NCBI RefSeq assembly: GCF_000763385.1
Contig: NZ_JQFA01000004.1
Location: 124,001-188,000, forward strand
Direction: 5' to 3'
From: Leptolyngbya sp. KIOST-1
GTDB lineage: Bacteria > Cyanobacteriota > Cyanobacteriia > Phormidesmidales > Phormidesmidaceae
DNA: 64,000 bases
Shown: positions 61,521 to 64,000 of the stretch, in pieces
How the letters are laid out: every line of letters begins with the position of its first letter
Numbering within the stretch: position 1 is the stretch's first letter
The notes under the pieces: generated by a model
The model's input: the letters and a program-made list of their open reading frames with translations, nothing else
Databases searched by the model: none
What the model was told of the DNA's origin: nothing
Program-made: the position numbers and the translations under genes

Positions 61521-63830
61521 CTAGTAGCCTTCCTCCAGCCCAGTCGTTAGCTGAGGGCGACTGTAGTAGCCGTAGTAATGGTCGTAGCCACTCTGCCGAC
61601 TCTGGGGCACGCCGTTAACGACGAGACCCAGCAGCGGAGCCTGGGCGGTATTGCCCAGGTCAGCCAGCACCCGCTGAATTTCCGATCGCTCCGAGCGGTG
61701 CAGTCGCACCACCAGCAGCAGCCCATCCGCGTGGGCCGCCGTAAGTTTAGCGTCGATCATGCCGGCCAGAGGCGGCGTATCAAAAATAATTAGATCGTAG
61801 TGGCGGCGATACTGCTCGGTGATCTGCTGCATTTTGCGCGAAGACAGCAGCCGACCGGGCGCCGGGGGGCGAGCCCCCGCCGTCAGCAGGTGCAGGTTGG
61901 GGTTGCCCGGCACCGTCAGCACCAGCTCGGTGGGGTCCTCAATGGTCTGGGTGATCAAGTCGCTCAGTCCCTGGCGGTTGGGCTGGCTGAAGATCAGGTG
62001 CTGGCTGGGCTTGCGCAGGTCGCCGTCAATTAACAACACCCGACGGCCCATGTTCGCCGCCGCGATCGCCAGGTGCGCACACATCGTCGATTTGCCTTCC
62101 CCCGGTATTGACGAGGTCAGCGCCACCACCTGCACCGGCACGTCGGAGCTGAGCATGCGCAGGTTGGCCTCAAGGGAGTAAAAGGCCTCCGCGAAGCTAA
62201 AGGAGGTGTAGAGCTTGTCGGGGCTCTGGCTCTGGGTCAGCACATCGGCCATCGTCACCGCCAGGGCGGGGGTCATCAGCAGCGGCTGCTTTTGCAGGGC
62301 CAGGGCATTGGGCACCGTGGCCAGGTTGGGCAGCTGGGTGGCCTTGACCAACTCCTCAGCGCTGTGGAAGGCCTGATCCATGCGATCGCGCAGCAGGGCC
62401 GCCATCCCGCCCAGCATCAGCCCCACCACCGTACTCAGCAGCAGGTTGCGCGGCAGATTGGTGGTTTTGACGATGCTCGACTCGCTCAGGGGAGAAATAA
62501 TTTCCCAGGGGGAGGTCTGGCGAGCCATCTGTAGACGCAGCTCCTGGCGGCTGGCCAGCAGTTGGTTGAGGCTACTTTCGGCCACCGTTAGCTCGCGGTC
62601 AATTTGCTGAAACGACCGGGACAGGTCCGCTAGCCGCTGAATTTCCGCCTGCAGCTGCTGCACCGCCTGGGCGATCGCCTGGTCCTGGGTTTGCAACACC
62701 TGCACCTGGTTGGCTGTATCCACCAGCTGCTGAATCAGGCTTCGACTGACCGAGCCCTGATAGCCCAGATTTTGCGCCTCCACGGCTGCCCCCACCAGGC
62801 GCTGGGCTTCGGCCTCCAGCAGCGGCAACAGCTGCTGACGCTGATCTTCCAAGGACTCAATCATGGGCGTTTCAGCGGCAAACCGGGCCGACTCGGCGGC
62901 AATGGTCTGCTCCAGCTCGCGCAGATCCCCCAGCAGCGCCTGGTAGGTGGGCGATTCATTGAGGTTGGCCACCCGCAGAGCGGTATTGGGATCAAACCCC
63001 ACCTGGTTTTGCAGATTGTCGTATAGGGGCTCCAGGGCCGCCAAATTGACCCGCAGCTGCTCCTGGTCGGCCAGCATCTGGTTCAGGCGCTGGGTCACGC
63101 TTTCACTGGTGGCGTTGACGTTGACGATGTCGTAGCGCTTCTGAAATTCACTCAGGCTGCCCTCAATGGCCGCGACCTCCTGCCATTTCTCCTGCAGCTG
63201 CTCGTCGATAAAACCCAGACCCCGCCGCAGGTCGCCCTGGCGGTCCTGCACGCTGTAGTCTACAAACCCCTCGATCACCTGGGTGAGCACAAAGGCGACC
63301 ACCTCGGGGTCGGCATCGTTATAGGTGATCCGCAGGACCTTGGAGTCACCCTCCCGAACAATGTTCAGGCGGTTGAGCAGTTGGGTGTAGGTGATGTCCG
63401 GGTAGCGGCGCTGAATGTTTTCCAGAATTGGGTTGATCACCGCCGGACCGCGCAACACCCGAATCTGGCTATCGTAGTCCAGGCTCGACCCGGTCCGACC
63501 GCTCTGCACCCCCAGCACTTCCTCCAGCCCCCCAGAGGTAACGCTGGTTACGGGCTCAACCAGGAGATTGACGGTGCCGCTGTAGGCCGGGGGACGGCTC
63601 AAATGCCAGAGCGTCAGGCCGCCAAAGGAGAGCGCCGCCACTCCCAAAAATACCCCCAGCCGCCGCCTCAGCACCCCGACCAGATGGCTTAGATCAAAAT
63701 CATCGCCATCGTCTACGAGGGGGGATGGCGGCGCGTTGAGCGGGACGAACCCATGATTGACCTGACTATGGCCGTTACCATTGCCGTTGCCGTTGGCTTC
63801 ATGGGCCGTTGAGGAGGGAGAAAAAGGCAT
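61521..63830 (-). CDS. wzc: Wzc-type polysaccharide co-polymerase with tyrosine autokinase domain
   Basis: This 769-residue protein has a Wzz domain with membrane segments near 58-74 and about 480, a long periplasmic coiled coil between, and a cytoplasmic BY-kinase domain. That domain has Walker A SSIPGEGKST (573-582), Walker A' VLLIDGDLRKP (about 598-608) and Walker B YDLIIFDTPP (about 678-687). The C terminus carries a tyrosine cluster (Y749, Y752, Y753, Y755, Y756, Y769), the autophosphorylation tail that controls chain length and export. The N terminus has an (NG)4 tract. The ATG at 63830 is preferred over a TTG 8 codons upstream. It sits at the promoter end of the minus-strand polysaccharide locus. 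Confidence 0.92.
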   Translation of the reverse strand: MPFSPSSTAHEANGNGNGNGHSQVNHGFVPLNAPPSPLVDDGDDFDLSHLVGVLRRRLGVFLGVAALSFGGLTLWHLSRPPAYSGTVNLLVEPVTSVTSGGLEEVLGVQSGRTGSSLDYDSQIRVLRGPAVINPILENIQRRYPDITYTQLLNRLNIVREGDSKVLRITYNDADPEVVAFVLTQVIEGFVDYSVQDRQGDLRRGLGFIDEQLQEKWQEVAAIEGSLSEFQKRYDIVNVNATSESVTQRLNQMLADQEQLRVNLAALEPLYDNLQNQVGFDPNTALRVANLNESPTYQALLGDLRELEQTIAAESARFAAETPMIESLEDQRQQLLPLLEAEAQRLVGAAVEAQNLGYQGSVSRSLIQQLVDTANQVQVLQTQDQAIAQAVQQLQAEIQRLADLSRSFQQIDRELTVAESSLNQLLASRQELRLQMARQTSPWEIISPLSESSIVKTTNLPRNLLLSTVVGLMLGGMAALLRDRMDQAFHSAEELVKATQLPNLATVPNALALQKQPLLMTPALAVTMADVLTQSQSPDKLYTSFSFAEAFYSLEANLRMLSSDVPVQVVALTSSIPGEGKSTMCAHLAIAAANMGRRVLLIDGDLRKPSQHLIFSQPNRQGLSDLITQTIEDPTELVLTVPGNPNLHLLTAGARPPAPGRLLSSRKMQQITEQYRRHYDLIIFDTPPLAGMIDAKLTAAHADGLLLVVRLHRSERSEIQRVLADLGNTAQAPLLGLVVNGVPQSRQSGYDHYYGYYSRPQLTTGLEEGY

Positions 63831-64000
63831 AGTATTCGAGGGAAATATTCCCAAGAGTTCGTTAACTTATAGCTCAAAAGTCAAAATCCAGCACAATTCA
63901 GGCCATTTTTGTGCAGATTAGGCTCGGGTATAGCCATCAGGATCAAAACCCAAACAGCCGCAAAATGGCAGCTAAAGGCGTCAGAGGACGCAGAAAGAGG

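Noticed and set aside
1..64000. CRISPR arrays, transposase genes, rRNA genes and prophage genes
   Set aside because: I looked for regularly spaced repeats, transposase motifs and conserved RNA sequences and found none, so the repeats reported are not linked to an autonomous element in this window.

Overview
The window comes from a cyanobacterium. It carries a complete phycocyanin operon (cpcB, cpcA, two rod linkers, cpcD, and cpcE/cpcF lyase genes), a CpcL-type rod linker and a CpcS-type lyase. It also has other genes typical of the phylum (UbiD for plastoquinone synthesis, a CIA30 protein, a cyanobacteriochrome) and the frequent octamer GCGATCGC (HIP1). GC-rich core DNA, filamentous-type dispersed repeats and a large exopolysaccharide locus suggest a Leptolyngbya/Nodosilinea-like organism, but I cannot name the species.

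Layout. 1-1.7 kb: a frame-shifted vapC toxin remnant cut by the window edge, endonuclease V, and an intact hicAB toxin-antitoxin pair. 1.8-5.2 kb: a YyaL-type thioredoxin-fold protein and a MidA-type methyltransferase. 5.2-13.5 kb: phycobilisome locus. cpcL and cpcS lie on the minus strand; cpcB-cpcA-cpcC-cpcC-cpcD-cpcE-(OGFr-domain gene)-cpcF lies on the plus strand. Each of the three junctions after cpcA holds a hairpin, and the one before cpcD is a textbook Rho-independent terminator. 13.6-20.2 kb: TagA/WecG glycosyltransferase, alpha/beta hydrolase, SfsA, RecJ, and a membrane-anchored three-repeat protein. 20.4-25.3 kb: two second-messenger enzymes in a row, a REC-PAS-adenylate cyclase and a degenerate REC-cyanobacteriochrome GAF-GAF-GGDEF diguanylate cyclase, the latter overlapping a dus gene. 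25.5-34.3 kb: DUF3318-like protein, CIA30 protein, GT4, ExbB/ExbD, a lipoprotein, UbiD, DUF29 and YdcF.

34.3-63.8 kb is a polysaccharide locus almost entirely on the minus strand. Its centre, about 35.9-53.4 kb, is AT-rich, lacks HIP1 octamers by eye, and looks like a swapped cassette. It encodes a three-gene NDP-deoxysugar route, Wzx flippase, Wzy-like polymerase, several glycosyltransferases (including a GT11 fucosyltransferase family member), a TupA-like ATP-grasp protein, four methyltransferase-like proteins and an extra murB-murA pair. One edge abuts a decayed GT4 gene. The other edge falls inside an ABC exporter gene, whose membrane half is GC-rich and whose ATPase half is AT-rich. Past the cassette come a methyltransferase, a GT4, two unrecognised envelope proteins and a Wzc tyrosine kinase that would control chain length and export.

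Two small non-coding repeat families are dispersed in the window: three copies of a ~126-bp double-hairpin element and one intact plus one decayed copy of a ~98-bp element with 12-bp terminal inverted repeats. No transposase, tRNA, rRNA or CRISPR array was seen. Most worth following up are the OGFr-domain gene between the two lyase-subunit genes, the murB-murA pair inside a glycan cassette, the mosaic ABC exporter, the DXCF photoreceptor-diguanylate cyclase next to an adenylate cyclase, and a 24-bp near-perfect palindrome between cpcS and cpcL.
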